A stretch of 64,000 bases of DNA from NCBI RefSeq assembly GCF_901875555.1, contig NZ_CABFMD010000035.1, forward strand, positions 1-64,000, written 5' to 3'. Positions within the stretch are counted from its first letter, which is position 1, and every line of letters starts with the position of its first letter. The translations under genes were made by a program, and so were the position numbers. Below are positions 9,601 through 18,469 of the stretch, one piece after another. The notes beneath the pieces are model-generated. The model saw nothing but the letters and a program-made list of their open reading frames with translations, made no database searches and was not told where the DNA came from. Origin of the DNA: Streptococcus parasanguinis (GTDB lineage: Bacteria; Bacillota; Bacilli; Lactobacillales; Streptococcaceae).

Positions 9601-11018
9601 AAGGCCGACAGAGGATGGCCCGGGTCAATAAACTCGTCAAACTCCTCAATGACATTGCCCTTGTACATCTTAGAAGCAGCGACCTGGATCAAGTCATTGT
9701 ATATGGCTGAAAGTCCCGTCGTTTCCACGTCAAAGACCACATAAGTCGCTTCATTGAGGTCCAGATCCACCTCGTTATAGGTGATGGGTACCTTGTCCTC
9801 TACAATATTGGCTTCCATCCCATAGATCAGCTGGATCCCAGCTTTCTTGGCTGCTTTAAAGCCATGTGGGAAGCTCTGCACATTGCCATGGTCAGTGATC
9901 GCCACCGCCTTGTGCCCCCACTCGGCTGCCTTGGCAACCAGCTCTTCGACTTCCGGCAGGGCATCCATGGTCGACATATTGGTATGCGCGTGGAATTCCA
10001 CCCGGCGCTCGCCTTCTGGCATCAGGTCCTTGCGGGTATAATGCACGACTTCCTGGATGTCTTGAACATTCATAGTCAAGTCGCGCGTGAAATTGTTCAT
10101 TTCGATATTTCCCCGCACCCGTAGCCAGCTGTTCTTCTTGATCATGTCAAACTTCTGGGCTTCTTCCTCATTTTTGACCCATTTCTGAAGGGAAAAACTC
10201 GAGGTATAGTCGGTCATCTTAAAGCTGATCAAGACTCGACCAGTCCGCGTCACCTTGTGCTCCACGTCAAAGACCACACCCTCAAAAACAATCCGGTTCT
10301 CTTCCGTTGTGATCTCGATCATCGGAGTGATCTCAGCCTTGTCTAGCTTAGGTTTAGCCACAGCCTTCTTAGCCTTGAAATCAAAGACTGGCTTTTCTTC
10401 AACAGCTGGTGGCGGAGCCATCTGAGCCAAGGATTCCATGGCTCGCAAAGTCTCTTCATTGGCCGCTTGGAAGATCTTTTCATTTTCCTGCTCAAAGCGC
10501 GCCACTTCTTGCTCTGTCAGCGTATCATCAGACTCCACCCGACAGGTGAAATGTGGAAAACCAAAGGATTCCAACTGCTTGGCAAGATTTGGCAAATGGT
10601 TCTTACGGAAATGCTCTGTATCAACCGAAGAAGGCCCTGAGATGATCAATTCCTGCCCTTTCGCGCGCACCTGCAAGTCTTGATAAAGCCCCTTAAAGCC
10701 TTGACTCGCGCAAGGGCCATCCTCAAAGACTTCCCGGTAGTAGGCCTGCAATAAATCATCAGAAAAATCCGGATTGGCCACTTGGATAGTAAAGGTTGCC
10801 TGGTTTCCTGTCTTTGAAAATTCGTCTCTCAAGCGCTGGCGCAATTCCTTAAACAAAGCAATCGGCAAGACTTCCGCAAAGGCAAAGCGGAACTCCCATA
10901 CCCGACTAACCTTGTGCACCACGACTTCTTGAATCTCCGCATGCAAAAAGGCACTGGAAGATCGCATCTCCAGCGGCATATCCAGCTGATCCATTAAAAT
11001 TTCAAAGGTGTTGGACAT
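6624..11018 (-). CDS. polC: DNA polymerase III alpha subunit, Gram-positive PolC
   Basis: 1464 residues, the normal length of PolC, the replicative polymerase of Firmicutes with built-in 3'-5' proofreading. In order: N-terminal and OB-fold region to ~residue 330; first part of the PHP domain with [14 protein letters not shown] (~340); the inserted DEDD exonuclease starting [14 protein letters not shown] (~428); the rest of PHP; a Cys cluster (CSQCQ ... CPNCG, ~930-960) of the PolC zinc motif; and the polymerase active-site PDIDLNF (~980) after [10 protein letters not shown] (~896). The start follows AGGGAGAAACA. It is a core gene and marks the chromosomal backbone beside the variable type VII region. 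Confidence 0.98.
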   Translation of the reverse strand: MSNTFEILMDQLDMPLEMRSSSAFLHAEIQEVVVHKVSRVWEFRFAFAEVLPIALFKELRQRLRDEFSKTGNQATFTIQVANPDFSDDLLQAYYREVFEDGPCASQGFKGLYQDLQVRAKGQELIISGPSSVDTEHFRKNHLPNLAKQLESFGFPHFTCRVESDDTLTEQEVARFEQENEKIFQAANEETLRAMESLAQMAPPPAVEEKPVFDFKAKKAVAKPKLDKAEITPMIEITTEENRIVFEGVVFDVEHKVTRTGRVLISFKMTDYTSSFSLQKWVKNEEEAQKFDMIKKNSWLRVRGNIEMNNFTRDLTMNVQDIQEVVHYTRKDLMPEGERRVEFHAHTNMSTMDALPEVEELVAKAAEWGHKAVAITDHGNVQSFPHGFKAAKKAGIQLIYGMEANIVEDKVPITYNEVDLDLNEATYVVFDVETTGLSAIYNDLIQVAASKMYKGNVIEEFDEFIDPGHPLSAFTTQLTGITNEHVRGAKPLVQVLKEFQAFCEGTVLVAHNATFDVGFMNANYERHGLPKITQPVIDTLEFARNLYPDFKRHGLGPLTKRFGVGLEHHHMANYDAEATGRLLFIFIKEVAEKHGVTNLKDLNIDLIDENSYKKARVKHATLYVKNQTGLKNMFKLVSLSGTKYFEGVPRIPKTVLDAHREGLILGSACSEGEVFDAVMSQGVDAAVEVAKYYDFIEVMPPAIYAPLIAKEQVKDMDELQTIIKSLIEVGDRLGKPVLATGNVHYLEPEDEIYREIIVRSLGQGAMINRTIGHGEDAQPAPLPKAHFRTTNEMLDEFAFLGEDLARKIVIENTNALAETFEPVEVVKGDLYTPFIDKAEETVAELTYKKAFEIYGNPLPDIVDLRIEKELTSILGNGFAVIYLASQMLVHRSNKRGYLVGSRGSVGSSFVATMIGITEVNPLSPHYVCSQCQYSEFITDGTYGSGFDMPDKDCPNCGHKLSKNGQDIPFETFLGFDGDKVPDIDLNFSGEDQPSAHLDVRDIFGEQYAFRAGTVGTVAAKTAYGFVKGYERDFGKYYRDAEVERLALGAAGVKRTTGQHPGGIVVIPNYMDVYDFTPVQYPADDVTAEWQTTHFNFHDIDENVLKLDVLGHDDPTMIRKLQDLSGIDPNEIPMDDPDVMALFSGTDVLGVTPEQIGTSTGMLGIPEFGTNFVRGMVDETHPTTFAELLQLSGLSHGTDVWLGNAQDLIKEGIADLSTVIGCRDDIMVYLMHAGLKPKMAFTIMERVRKGMWLKISEEERNGYIQAMKENNVPEWYIESCGKIKYMFPKAHAAAYVMMALRVAYFKVHYPLYYYCAYFSIRAKAFDIKTMGAGLEAVKARMKEIAEKRKNNEASNVEIDLYTTLEIVNEMWERGFKFGKLDLYRSQATEFLIDGDTLIPPFVAMDGLGENVAKQIVRAREEGEFLSKTELRKRGGVSSTLVEKMDEMGILGNMPEDNQLSLFDDLF

Positions 11019-11154
11019 TGTTTCTCCCTTGATCTTGATTCTTTTGCTCGCTTTTGAGTAGCCTACTTTCTAAGCAAAAACAGACCATTCAAAAACATTC
11101 GTAACCCTTATTTTATCACAATTTAAGGATTAATTCGAGGGGGAAGTGAAGACG

Positions 11155-11184
11155 AAAAAATCACCGCTAGATCGGTGATTTTTC
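11155..11184 (-). terminator. Terminator between the DUF3592-like gene and polC
   Basis: TCACCG / CGGTGA core stem extended by flanking A and T runs (A-tract before, TTTTTC after), able to act on both strands. It lies about 35 bp downstream of the DUF3592-like gene. Confidence 0.75.
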
Positions 11185-11218
11185 TTCATCTTGTATTTAT
11201 TCAGTTAGACCTGACCCA

Positions 11219-11767
11219 TCATTTATAATGCATCCCCATTACAATGGCCACAACTGCCAAAATAGGAAATAAAATTAACAGCCAGATTCCAATCCACATC
11301 TGCCGTTTAAAAAGCCTGTCTAATCCACCATAGCGTTCAACGTACGATTCTTTTGGACAGGCTGGATTATACCAAACCGTCATGCTCGATCCCAGTGGAA
11401 AAGCATCTTGAAAAAGATTGCCCTTTGAGACTGTAGAATTGGTGTAGATGGTTATCCTTTGCGCCATCAAATCGATATCGCTAGCCGCTTGATTCGTTTT
11501 CCAAGGGAGGGTTACCCGCACTACCCGATAATATTTCAAGCTATTTCGATAGGTCTGACCATCCACTATATATTCGACAATTGGAGCCGCTACAATCTGT
11601 GTCCGCTTATAGCCAACTACCACTCCCTCAATGCTCTTTGAAGAGAGAGTCTTAATCCTAACTTCTCTTCTATAAAAATGTCTAAAAAAGAGTACTTCAA
11701 ACAAAGGAAATCCAATAACAGCCACAGCAATGACTAGAAGTATTCTGATATCGGGCATCCCTATCAC
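11219..11767 (-). CDS. DUF3592-like membrane protein
   Basis: 182 residues with one hydrophobic segment at each end (~8-28 and ~158-178) and a beta-rich central part containing YIVDGQTYRNSL, then GSSMTVWYNPACPKESYVE. The arrangement of two helices around a soluble domain ending in a 'V-x-Y-x-P-x-x-P' motif matches DUF3592 proteins. It follows a tiny lipoprotein ORF and has its own terminator, so the two genes probably share a transcript started at the 61-bp promoter-like repeat. Function is unknown. Confidence 0.6.
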   Translation of the reverse strand: MIGMPDIRILLVIAVAVIGFPLFEVLFFRHFYRREVRIKTLSSKSIEGVVVGYKRTQIVAAPIVEYIVDGQTYRNSLKYYRVVRVTLPWKTNQAASDIDLMAQRITIYTNSTVSKGNLFQDAFPLGSSMTVWYNPACPKESYVERYGGLDRLFKRQMWIGIWLLILFPILAVVAIVMGMHYK

Positions 11768-11919
11768 CTACTTCATCATCAGATCTGACATACTCAGATT
11801 CATCTTCGTTCCATCTGTTATACTTTCGACAATTGATTGTTGCTCCTTTACCTCTTTTTTCTGCTGAGTGCAGGCTGTAAAAACAAGCACACTTGCCAGC
11901 AGTACCATCATTTTTTCAT
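11768..11919 (-). pseudogene. Very short lipoprotein gene, probably frameshifted in its signal peptide
   Basis: An open frame from ATG 11911-11909 encodes 47 residues starting MMVLLASVLVFTAC, a clear lipobox (FTAC), then TQQKKEVKEQQSIVES. The better-placed ATG at 11919-11917, preceded by GAAGGGAAATAATCT, reads only Met-Lys-Lys-stop because the A-tract is one base short. One extra A would give MKKMMVLLASV..., a normal lipoprotein start. Either the gene is a recent frameshift or initiation uses the internal ATGs, which lack a good ribosome binding site. The mature part is only ~33 residues. Confidence 0.5.
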
Positions 11920-11967
11920 AGATTATTTCCCTTCTTATGTGATTGAGTTAGATTTAAAAAACAGTTT

Positions 11968-12028
11968 CTACTATCATACCGAAAATTAATTTGAAGAGCA
12001 AGTTCGTCACTAGGTGGAGAGGGTTGAG
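11968..12028 (-). promoter_or_regulatory. 61-bp promoter-like repeat, copy 1
   Basis: Contains TTGCTC (complement of 11996-12001), a 17-base spacer, and TATGAT (complement of 11973-11978), pointing at the tiny lipoprotein gene. A copy with five mismatches is at 18360-18420, in front of the truncated essC. Both hexamers and their spacing are conserved between copies. Confidence 0.65.
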
Positions 12029-12370
12029 GGTTGAAAAAGAGGCTGGGACAAAAGTCCTAGCCTCTCAATTGTTTTTGGATTGTCGAGCAAGACGCAGTGG
12101 TTGAGTGGGCTCTACTACGCTAATTTCATCAGCTTTTACAGCCCTACTCAACTGTGCGGAGGTGGGACGACGAAATCGAATGCTAACGAATTACCGATTT
12201 CTGTCCCACTCTCCATTTGGATCTTTTCATCAACTAACTACAGTTGGCAAGGAGCCATAAATCCTTTCCTTAAAACTTTTTAGAGTTAGTACAAGATATC
12301 TTAACTAACCATTATCATTAATTTTTTCCAGAAAGATAATATTGGTGTAGACTAAGGCTTATTTTCTCAA
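12029..12370. other. Intergenic region with repeat and palindrome
   Basis: No gene seen. It is mostly the 173-bp repeat copy 2 (12039-12211), followed by an AT-rich stretch with an imperfect 23-bp palindrome at 12286-12308 centred on GATATC. Confidence 0.6.
12039..12211 (-). repeat. 173-bp intergenic repeat, copy 2 (inverted)
   Basis: Reverse-complement copy of 2393-2565, same length, about four mismatches. The pair forms inverted repeats about 9.5 kb apart that flank the pepS-distal part of the left region including polC. Confidence 0.85.
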
Positions 12371-12673
12371 TTATTCAATCGGACCTTCTATTCTCCCTTT
12401 TGGTATTGAATCCCCATTTTCCTTTACCCAAATATTGTAAAATTCTCTGAATTTTTCCTCACTTTCATTGATATATCCTTCAAAAAGTACCTCGGATATA
12501 TTTTCTTCATTAAAATAGAAGACCTCATTTAAATCCAAGCCAACTGGAAACTTACATGCACTGTAATCAAACCAGAACTGGCTATCCGTTTCCTCAATTA
12601 GAGGTGCTCTACTTAAAATCATTAATTCCTGACTTCCGTCTTTTAAACGAACAACTGAACCGATACTCAACAT
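12371..12673 (-). CDS. DUF4176 family protein, T7SS-associated
   Basis: 100 residues beginning MLSIGSVVRLKDGSQELMIL, then FDYSACKFPVGL and FYFNEENISEVLFEGY. This is the DUF4176 pattern, a small protein repeatedly found in type VII (LXG) toxin loci of streptococci, enterococci and Listeria. The role is not established; chaperone or immunity-related functions are guesses. It is the last gene of the second effector module, 11 bp after the DUF443 gene, with ribosome binding site AAGGAGAATTC. Confidence 0.75.
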   Translation of the reverse strand: MLSIGSVVRLKDGSQELMILSRAPLIEETDSQFWFDYSACKFPVGLDLNEVFYFNEENISEVLFEGYINESEEKFREFYNIWVKENGDSIPKGRIEGPIE

Positions 12674-12684
12674 ATGAATTCTCC

Positions 12685-13353
12685 TTATTTTTTAATTTTT
12701 GCCTTATAATCATCGCCAGAAGCATATAATCCTAAAGTACCTGATGCTAAATAAATAAATGAAGTAACAAATAGGACCATATGAACAATTAGATTTGGTT
12801 TACTTTTACTCAAAATTGAGTAAATCATTGCACTTAACAAAAACAAAATCATTGTAACCAATAAAAGATTTCTTAGTACTATCCTAAATTTTACTGGGCG
12901 ACAATACATTCTTTTAACTTCCTTAGAAGGCTTTATTATCGTCTCTTTTTTTCCAATGCTGATCCAAATGCGAATCCCAAAAGCAATGATTAGAACAAGT
13001 ATCATTAGCACTAGATTAAGTAGATGAGAAGTAAAATATAAATAATCCTCTATCGGAAAAGCTCTGCCTAGTAAAACTGCTAAGAAAGCTGCACCAGAAG
13101 CTGATATCCCTGCTTTAGACTGAGTTGAAAGTATGTTCTTATCTCTTTCAAGCACTTTTGGAGCTACTGTTTGTACTTCATCCTCTGTCAGCTGAAAAGC
13201 ATTATGAGGGACAAAATAGACAAACCATGGGAGAAAATAACTTGTCATAATTGGCCGATCGACTTCCATTAAATACCACTCATTCTCTACTTTTAACAAA
13301 CGATAGCGAAAATTCATTTTCGGCAAATACTCAATTTTTGTTTTTTTAAACAT
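12685..13353 (-). CDS. DUF443 family membrane protein, probable immunity to the adjacent LXG toxin
   Basis: 222 residues with about five hydrophobic segments in the DUF443 pattern: two around ~85-130 and two or three in ~155-215. The family includes TsaI, which protects S. aureus from TspA. As I recall, streptococcal LXG pore-forming toxins (TelE in S. gallolyticus) also pair with multi-pass membrane immunity proteins. It starts 25 bp after the glycine-zipper LXG toxin gene in the same operon, the expected place for the cognate immunity gene. The truncated paralogue at 73-522 is very similar in its N-terminal half. Immunity is inferred from family and position. Confidence 0.78.
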   Translation of the reverse strand: MFKKTKIEYLPKMNFRYRLLKVENEWYLMEVDRPIMTSYFLPWFVYFVPHNAFQLTEDEVQTVAPKVLERDKNILSTQSKAGISASGAAFLAVLLGRAFPIEDYLYFTSHLLNLVLMILVLIIAFGIRIWISIGKKETIIKPSKEVKRMYCRPVKFRIVLRNLLLVTMILFLLSAMIYSILSKSKPNLIVHMVLFVTSFIYLASGTLGLYASGDDYKAKIKK

Positions 13354-13378
13354 AGATTAACCTTTCTGTTTGTATTAA

Positions 13379-14908
13379 TTAATCGAAGGGATTTATAAAT
13401 GATACGGTGTCCGAAAATGCTTGACCTACATCATCCATTCTCTCACCTGCCCATTTCATTCCATCGTCTAATCTATTACCAACCCAGTCTAGACCATCTC
13501 GAAGACCTAAGAAATTTGCATCATAAGCCCACTCAAATCCTTTATATATCGCATAACCTGTAGCAACCGAAGCTACCCCAGCCCAGCCAACTGGATTAGA
13601 ACCAAATAATAGCATTCCACCATAACCAGCTGCTGTACCTACTCCGGTATGTACCAATGCTTGTCCAAAGGTTTTCCCATCATTTAAATCACCAGATACT
13701 CCAAGTACAAATGAAACGGTTTTAAAATAAGGATTGTCAACAATTTTTCCTACAGTTTTTAAAAAGCCACCATTTTTTGATAGTTTTGATGCTTCAGAAA
13801 GTGTGTTTCGATACACTCTACTATTACTATTTACCATAATAAATCCATCTCTGCCACCCTGAACAGCAGTAGCAAAACGATTCGTCAGATCTGATAGTTT
13901 CCCATTTGCAGCATGTATCATCGCTTCACCAATTTTTCCTACAGCTTCCATTCCATTTTCTAAATATTCACTGAAGGAGTTATAAAAACCTCCAGTTTTC
14001 TTCATGGCATTAAAACCTTGATTAGATATTCCATCTATAATTTTACTAATTTCTTCTTCTTTATTTTTTCTCTCAATTTCTTTTTTCTTTTTTTCATTAT
14101 ATGCATCTATTTTCTGTTGAATATTTTCTGGTAATTCTCTATTAGAATATCGACTCTTGTATGCATTGATCTTCTTCACATCATCGTCAGATAATTCCTT
14201 ACCTTGATTTGCCTTTTCAAGAACCTTTTGATAGTCTTCATCAATCTTGGCTTTCTTATCCCATTCTCCTTCAATGCTCTTAGCCCAGTTCAATGTTTTT
14301 CCAGAATGTTTGGGGAAGGTCCCACCGAAACTTGCAAAATCTCCCTGTATCATATTCAATCCGGAAGCCAAGTTTTTCACCACAGTGTCTATGCTCTTAG
14401 CACCTTCTCCTGAGAAAACTTCATTGGAACTTCCTGCAAATAGATTCAACTTACGCAATTTATCCATCTTCTCATTTTTTTGGGATGTTAAACCATCCAT
14501 ACGAGAAGATATATTTTGCAGGAGACTCTTATCCGCATGATCACTACTTTCCATAGCACGAAAAGTACCTCTAAGGCTACTAATGCTACTTTCAAGGCTT
14601 TGGATTTCACTTTCAAGTACGGCTGAATCCAGATCTTCTCCCCCAACTTCTGACCGATATTTTGAGGGGAGTTTGGGTACGGCTTCACTGAGGTACTCAG
14701 AATACATGATTGCCCCTTTAATTAATGGCGTAATCACACTCACTCCATATTGTTTCCCGGAGTCATAAGCACTCCCTTGCAAGTCACCTGCTCCATTAAA
14801 GTTAGAGAGAGCTGTGACTGCTGAGTTATAGGCGGTTACCCTAGCCTTTCCAACGGAAGACATGGTCTGTCCTTGTGCATCCGATGAACTTAATACCATT
14901 TTGACCAT
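13379..14908 (-). CDS. LXG polymorphic toxin with C-terminal glycine-zipper membrane domain
   Basis: 509 residues. The N-terminal ~200 are helical and contain the LXG-type motif in DLQGSAYDSGKQYG (~residues 42-55). A charged coiled-coil linker rich in Lys and Glu follows (~220-290). The C-terminal ~120 residues hold a Gly-rich, weakly hydrophobic stretch (HTGVGTAAGYGGMLLFG, then VGWAGVASVATGYAIYKG) with repeated small-residue spacing, like the glycine zippers of TspA and TelE pore-forming toxins. It lacks a Sec signal peptide, as expected for T7SSb effectors. Two Lap-like genes immediately upstream and a DUF443 gene downstream complete a standard LXG operon. Target prediction (membrane depolarisation) is by analogy. 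Confidence 0.82.
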   Translation of the reverse strand: MVKMVLSSSDAQGQTMSSVGKARVTAYNSAVTALSNFNGAGDLQGSAYDSGKQYGVSVITPLIKGAIMYSEYLSEAVPKLPSKYRSEVGGEDLDSAVLESEIQSLESSISSLRGTFRAMESSDHADKSLLQNISSRMDGLTSQKNEKMDKLRKLNLFAGSSNEVFSGEGAKSIDTVVKNLASGLNMIQGDFASFGGTFPKHSGKTLNWAKSIEGEWDKKAKIDEDYQKVLEKANQGKELSDDDVKKINAYKSRYSNRELPENIQQKIDAYNEKKKKEIERKNKEEEISKIIDGISNQGFNAMKKTGGFYNSFSEYLENGMEAVGKIGEAMIHAANGKLSDLTNRFATAVQGGRDGFIMVNSNSRVYRNTLSEASKLSKNGGFLKTVGKIVDNPYFKTVSFVLGVSGDLNDGKTFGQALVHTGVGTAAGYGGMLLFGSNPVGWAGVASVATGYAIYKGFEWAYDANFLGLRDGLDWVGNRLDDGMKWAGERMDDVGQAFSDTVSFINPFD

Positions 14909-14909
14909 A

Positions 14910-15266
14910 TTACTTTTTCGACTCCTGTTCTATTAATAGTTTCTTTCTAGCGTGGTAGAGTTCATTTAATTGCTCATCCAGCTGATTTTCTCGCTTCTTA
15001 ATATCCGCTCTTCGTCCTTCAGACCATTCTTCAACCATAGCTCCGATGCCTTCTACACTCACGATTAGATTTTCATAGACTTGGTAGTCTTTGGAAGATA
15101 TAGGAAGCGTTAAGATCTGACGAAGAGGTTTTAAGCTTTGTCGATGAAGTTCAAACATTTCCTTCTCTGCTCGCTCCACTTTCCTTTTTTCTAAGTTCAG
15201 TTGATCGAGCGATTGGGCAATGTTTTTCTTCTTTTTATCGATCTCTTCTAAGGTGATTGGTTTCAT
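14910..15266 (-). CDS. Lap2-like (DUF3958-type) LXG partner, coiled-coil
   Basis: 118 residues, almost wholly helical and highly charged (IDKKKKNIAQSLDQLNLEKR at the start, ELYHARKKLLIEQE at the end). Small helical proteins of this kind (LapX2, DUF3958) bind the LXG domain and help deliver the toxin to EssC. The start codon overlaps the stop of the preceding gene by one base (TAATG), and the toxin starts 1 bp after its end, so all three are translationally linked. The DUF number is from memory; the helical partner role follows from position. Confidence 0.6.
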   Translation of the reverse strand: MKPITLEEIDKKKKNIAQSLDQLNLEKRKVERAEKEMFELHRQSLKPLRQILTLPISSKDYQVYENLIVSVEGIGAMVEEWSEGRRADIKKRENQLDEQLNELYHARKKLLIEQESKK

Positions 15267-15619
15267 TATTCCGCAAAATATCCTGAATTTGGTACAAACT
15301 CTCCACTCTCACCAGGAGCTGCACTGGTTTCTGGTAAATTAGATGTATTGGCATCGATGTTAGACGCGATATTACTATCCATGGCTACAAATTCTGCCGC
15401 AACCCCATGAATCAATTCTACAAAATCATTTAGCACACCACTAATTGAGGCTGCATAATTGGCTTCCTCTGGAATTTTTTCTGCAGCTGTACTGTTTCCT
15501 GGATACTCACTCGATCCATCTAGTGTGACTGGTGCAGGTGCTGTAATTTCTGCTGCCGCACCCGCTATGTCTGTCGCGATTGTACTTGCGACTTCTTCTC
15601 TACTCTGTATTGGCGTCAT
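15266..15619 (-). CDS. Lap1-like (DUF3130/SACOL2603-type) WXG100-like targeting protein
   Basis: 117 residues with a central helical region and Ala-, Ser- and Pro-rich ends. It contains FVAMD (F-x-x-x-D) in GVAAEFVAMDSNIASN. I recall that LapD1-type partners of LXG toxins carry an FxxxD motif needed for export, so this is the probable secretion signal of the toxin pre-complex. It is the first gene of the second effector module, 12 bp downstream of the truncated essC. A second protein with the same motif layout is at 18470-18868. Confidence 0.65.
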   Translation of the reverse strand: MTPIQSREEVASTIATDIAGAAAEITAPAPVTLDGSSEYPGNSTAAEKIPEEANYAASISGVLNDFVELIHGVAAEFVAMDSNIASNIDANTSNLPETSAAPGESGEFVPNSGYFAE

Positions 15620-15631
15620 ATAGTTACCTCC

Positions 15632-18340
15632 CTATCCGTTCTTGGTGATTTTAAGTTTAATAGCTTGCTTGCGATCATGCAAGTAAATTTCATCTGAAGC
15701 AAGACGTGCTTCTCGATTATTATAAGGCTTATCAAGGAACATTTGATCCATCAATCTCATACCGATCATAAACCATTGAGCATTCCCTTTGAGATATTTC
15801 GGTACCTCATTGATGTTATTTCCAAGATAGGAATACTCACTTCCTATTACAAAATGCATACCTACTCGTGGTCCATTATCAAATAGATAGCGTAGATCTT
15901 TTTCCGTGAGTCCTTGATCAACAATTGCCTTAATAGTTGGCATCATGATCAGCCAATCTGAATACAGATCTTTTTCAAGACGTCGATCAACCTCATATAT
16001 TAATTGTTTAGCAATTTCAGAAATTTCTTGACTGCTACTAATATAAGTAGAAACTTTATCCTTATAAGCAACACATTCTTCTAAAGGATCCACCAGCATA
16101 ATATGTAATTTTGATCCAAATTGAAGTGCTGTATTTAACAAATGTTTTTGCTGATTTTCCAGTGATTCTGGAGAGTCCGCCATAAATACCAGATTTTTCA
16201 AGCGATCAAATGGAATCTTGATCGTTTTGACCATTTCAAAGTCAAGTCCAATTGGAAATTCTAGATTTTCCATAGATGCTTTCACATCCTCACGTCCGTA
16301 GAAGGATGCTTCTGTCAACTCATCTGGCACCATTGGGATACCTGCTGGGGTACGGCCTGTCCACATTTCTTTGAGGCTTTGGACTTGGTCGCGGAGGTTG
16401 TTGATGATTTGGATATCATTGTCCCCTGCGACGGGTAGGGCGAACTGGACGACATCGACTTCGTCACGCTTCATGAGGGCACGGCCCTTGATGTCTTCCA
16501 TCGTAGCTGCTAGTGGGGTTGCTCCCACGATACCGCGGATCTCAGAGATATCATTTTGTGGCAAGGTCAGCTGGTGCTTGAAGTTTGAATAGAGCTGAGC
16601 CCGTAGGTTGTTCTGACGGCTAGCTGTGATGATTAGGTGCACACCGATGCTGAGACCTTCACGGGAAATCCGCATAAAGAGCTTGAAGAGGTCAGTCTCA
16701 TAAGGTTCGTCCTTCATAGACTCATAGCTATCCATGAGGATGACCATAGTAGGCTCTTGCTTGCCGGTCACTTCACGGTAGAGGGCGATGGTGCCGACAC
16801 CATGCTCAGAGAGGAGCTTCTTCCTACGATCCAACTCGCGGTTGATGATCCGAATGAATTTCTGGATTTTTTCCGTCTGATCCAGTAGCAGGCTATCGGC
16901 CACATGTGGCAATTGAGTCAAGGGTGCTAGACCATTGGTTCCGAAATCGAGCAGGTACATGGTCAGATTTTCTGGGCTCTGCTTGCGAGCCAGATCCATA
17001 GCGACTGTCTGTAGGAAAGTGGTCTTTCCTGTCCCTGGACTTCCGTAGAGGAGGATATTCCCATCTTTTGACAAATCGATGGCGACCGCTTCTTGCTTTT
17101 GCGCTTGCGGAATATCGGCGACCCCGATCAGGACGCTTGGAGCTGTCCGTTTTTGCCAAGCCTCGATCGGCACGACCTTGTCCAACTCATCCAGCGTGAT
17201 CCGCTCTTTGAGGGGAGGCAACCATGGTTGGGCTACAGCTGCGATGCCTTCTTCTTGGTGCAAGTGGTTGATTTCTTGCACGATGACCTCCAACTCTGTC
17301 GGCACTTCCTTGATTTCTTCTGCCATATCGAGACCCGAGAGGTCTTGGTTGAGGACTTCGTATTGGCCCAGTTCATTGATCAAGTAGATGGTGTGGTCTT
17401 CGATCCCTAGGTGATCTTTCTCAGGCTGGTAGTCTGCTCCTGACCAAGCGGTTTGGAAGAGTTCATAGACTTCGTTATTTCCGACTTGGAGGTAGGCACG
17501 ACCGGTCTGGGTGATTTCAGCCGCATCTGCCGTCCGCAGCATCTCCATGGAGTCGCCACGGTCTGCCACCTTGAGGGCCAGCTTGAAGCGGGAGTTAGAC
17601 CAGATCTGGTCATCCACGACCCCAGAAGGTTTTTGCGTCGCAAGGATCAAGTGCACCCCGAGGGAACGCCCGACACGCGCGATAGAGACCAGCTCCTTGA
17701 TGAAGTCTGGTTGGTTGACCTTGAGTTCGGCAAACTCATCACTGATCAAGAAGAGGTGAGGCAGCGGTTCGGTCGCTTCACCGAGTTTAAATTTCTTTTG
17801 GTATTGGTTGATATGGTTGACCCCATATTGACCAAAGAGGCGCTCCCGACGATGGATCTCCGCATTGATAGAGGCTAGGGCCCGCATAGACTGGGCACCA
17901 TCCAAGTTGGTGATGGTCCCCAGCAAGTGAGGCAGATCCTTGAAGAGGTTGGCCATTCCCCCACCCTTGTAGTCGATGAGGAGGAAAGCCACATCGTGTG
18001 GGTGGAAGTTGACAGCCAGGCTCAGGATATAAGACTGAATGGTTTCAGACTTACCAGAACCGGTCGTCCCTGCGATCAACCCGTGTGGTCCGTGAGCTTT
18101 TTCATGAAGATTGAGGTAGACCAAATCGTCCTTCCCGCGCAACCCGATCGGCACGGCCAAACTTTGGTAAGGAGCATGGTTCTCCCAACGACTCAAGACC
18201 TTGTGATCATTGAACGTTTCCGCCTGGTACATTTCAAGGAAGGTTACTGAGTCCGGAATCGAGCTCTTGAGCTGTTGGATATGCTTGAGAGGCGCAAGGC
18301 CACGCGAGATGGCTTCCTTGTCATAGCCTTCTGGGAAGTG
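15632..18340 (-). pseudogene. 5'-truncated essC paralogue with a variant C-terminal domain
   Basis: The longest frame from ATG at 18232 is 866 residues. From 18340 to about 16285 it is nearly identical to essC (25063 to about 23008) with no indels, so the offset is constant at 6,723 bp. It retains ATPase D1 with Walker A GTTGSGKSE (residues ~55-63) and LLIDYKGGG, and D2 with GSPGTGKTT (~395). After DELTEASFYGREDV (~641) the remaining ~220 residues are unrelated to those of EssC and form a different D3 domain. The FHA and transmembrane parts are missing, and an in-frame stop sits at the junction. ATG 18232 has no clear ribosome binding site although a promoter-like repeat lies upstream. EssC C-terminal variants select effectors in S. 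aureus and Listeria, so this is best read as a stored alternative module rather than a working ATPase. Confidence 0.85.
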
Positions 18341-18359
18341 ACAATAACTCCATTAAATA

Positions 18360-18420
18360 CTACTATCATACCGAAAATTAGATTGAAGAGCAAGTTCGTT
18401 ACTAAGTGGAGAGAGTTGAG
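18360..18420 (-). promoter_or_regulatory. 61-bp promoter-like repeat, copy 2
   Basis: TTGCTC (complement of 18388-18393), 17-base spacer, TATGAT (complement of 18365-18370), directed at the truncated essC and its module. It starts 19 bp from the essC homology junction at 18340 and directly follows the terminator of the first module. Matches 11968-12028 with five mismatches in 61. Confidence 0.65.
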
Positions 18421-18424
18421 AAGA

Positions 18425-18455
18425 TAAAAAAAGAGAACCGGTTGGTTCTCTCTAA
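18425..18455 (-). terminator. Terminator closing the main T7SS operon and first effector module
   Basis: AGAGAACC / GGTTCTCT stem (18432-18439 and 18444-18451), followed on the minus strand by seven Ts. It lies 15-40 bp after the stop of the 132-residue protein. Confidence 0.85.
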
Positions 18456-18469
18456 AAACTAACAAATAT

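Noticed and set aside
18244-18465. 73-codon ORF across the truncated essC junction
   Set aside because: It is a chance frame over the promoter-like repeat and essC fragment, with no relation to EssC.
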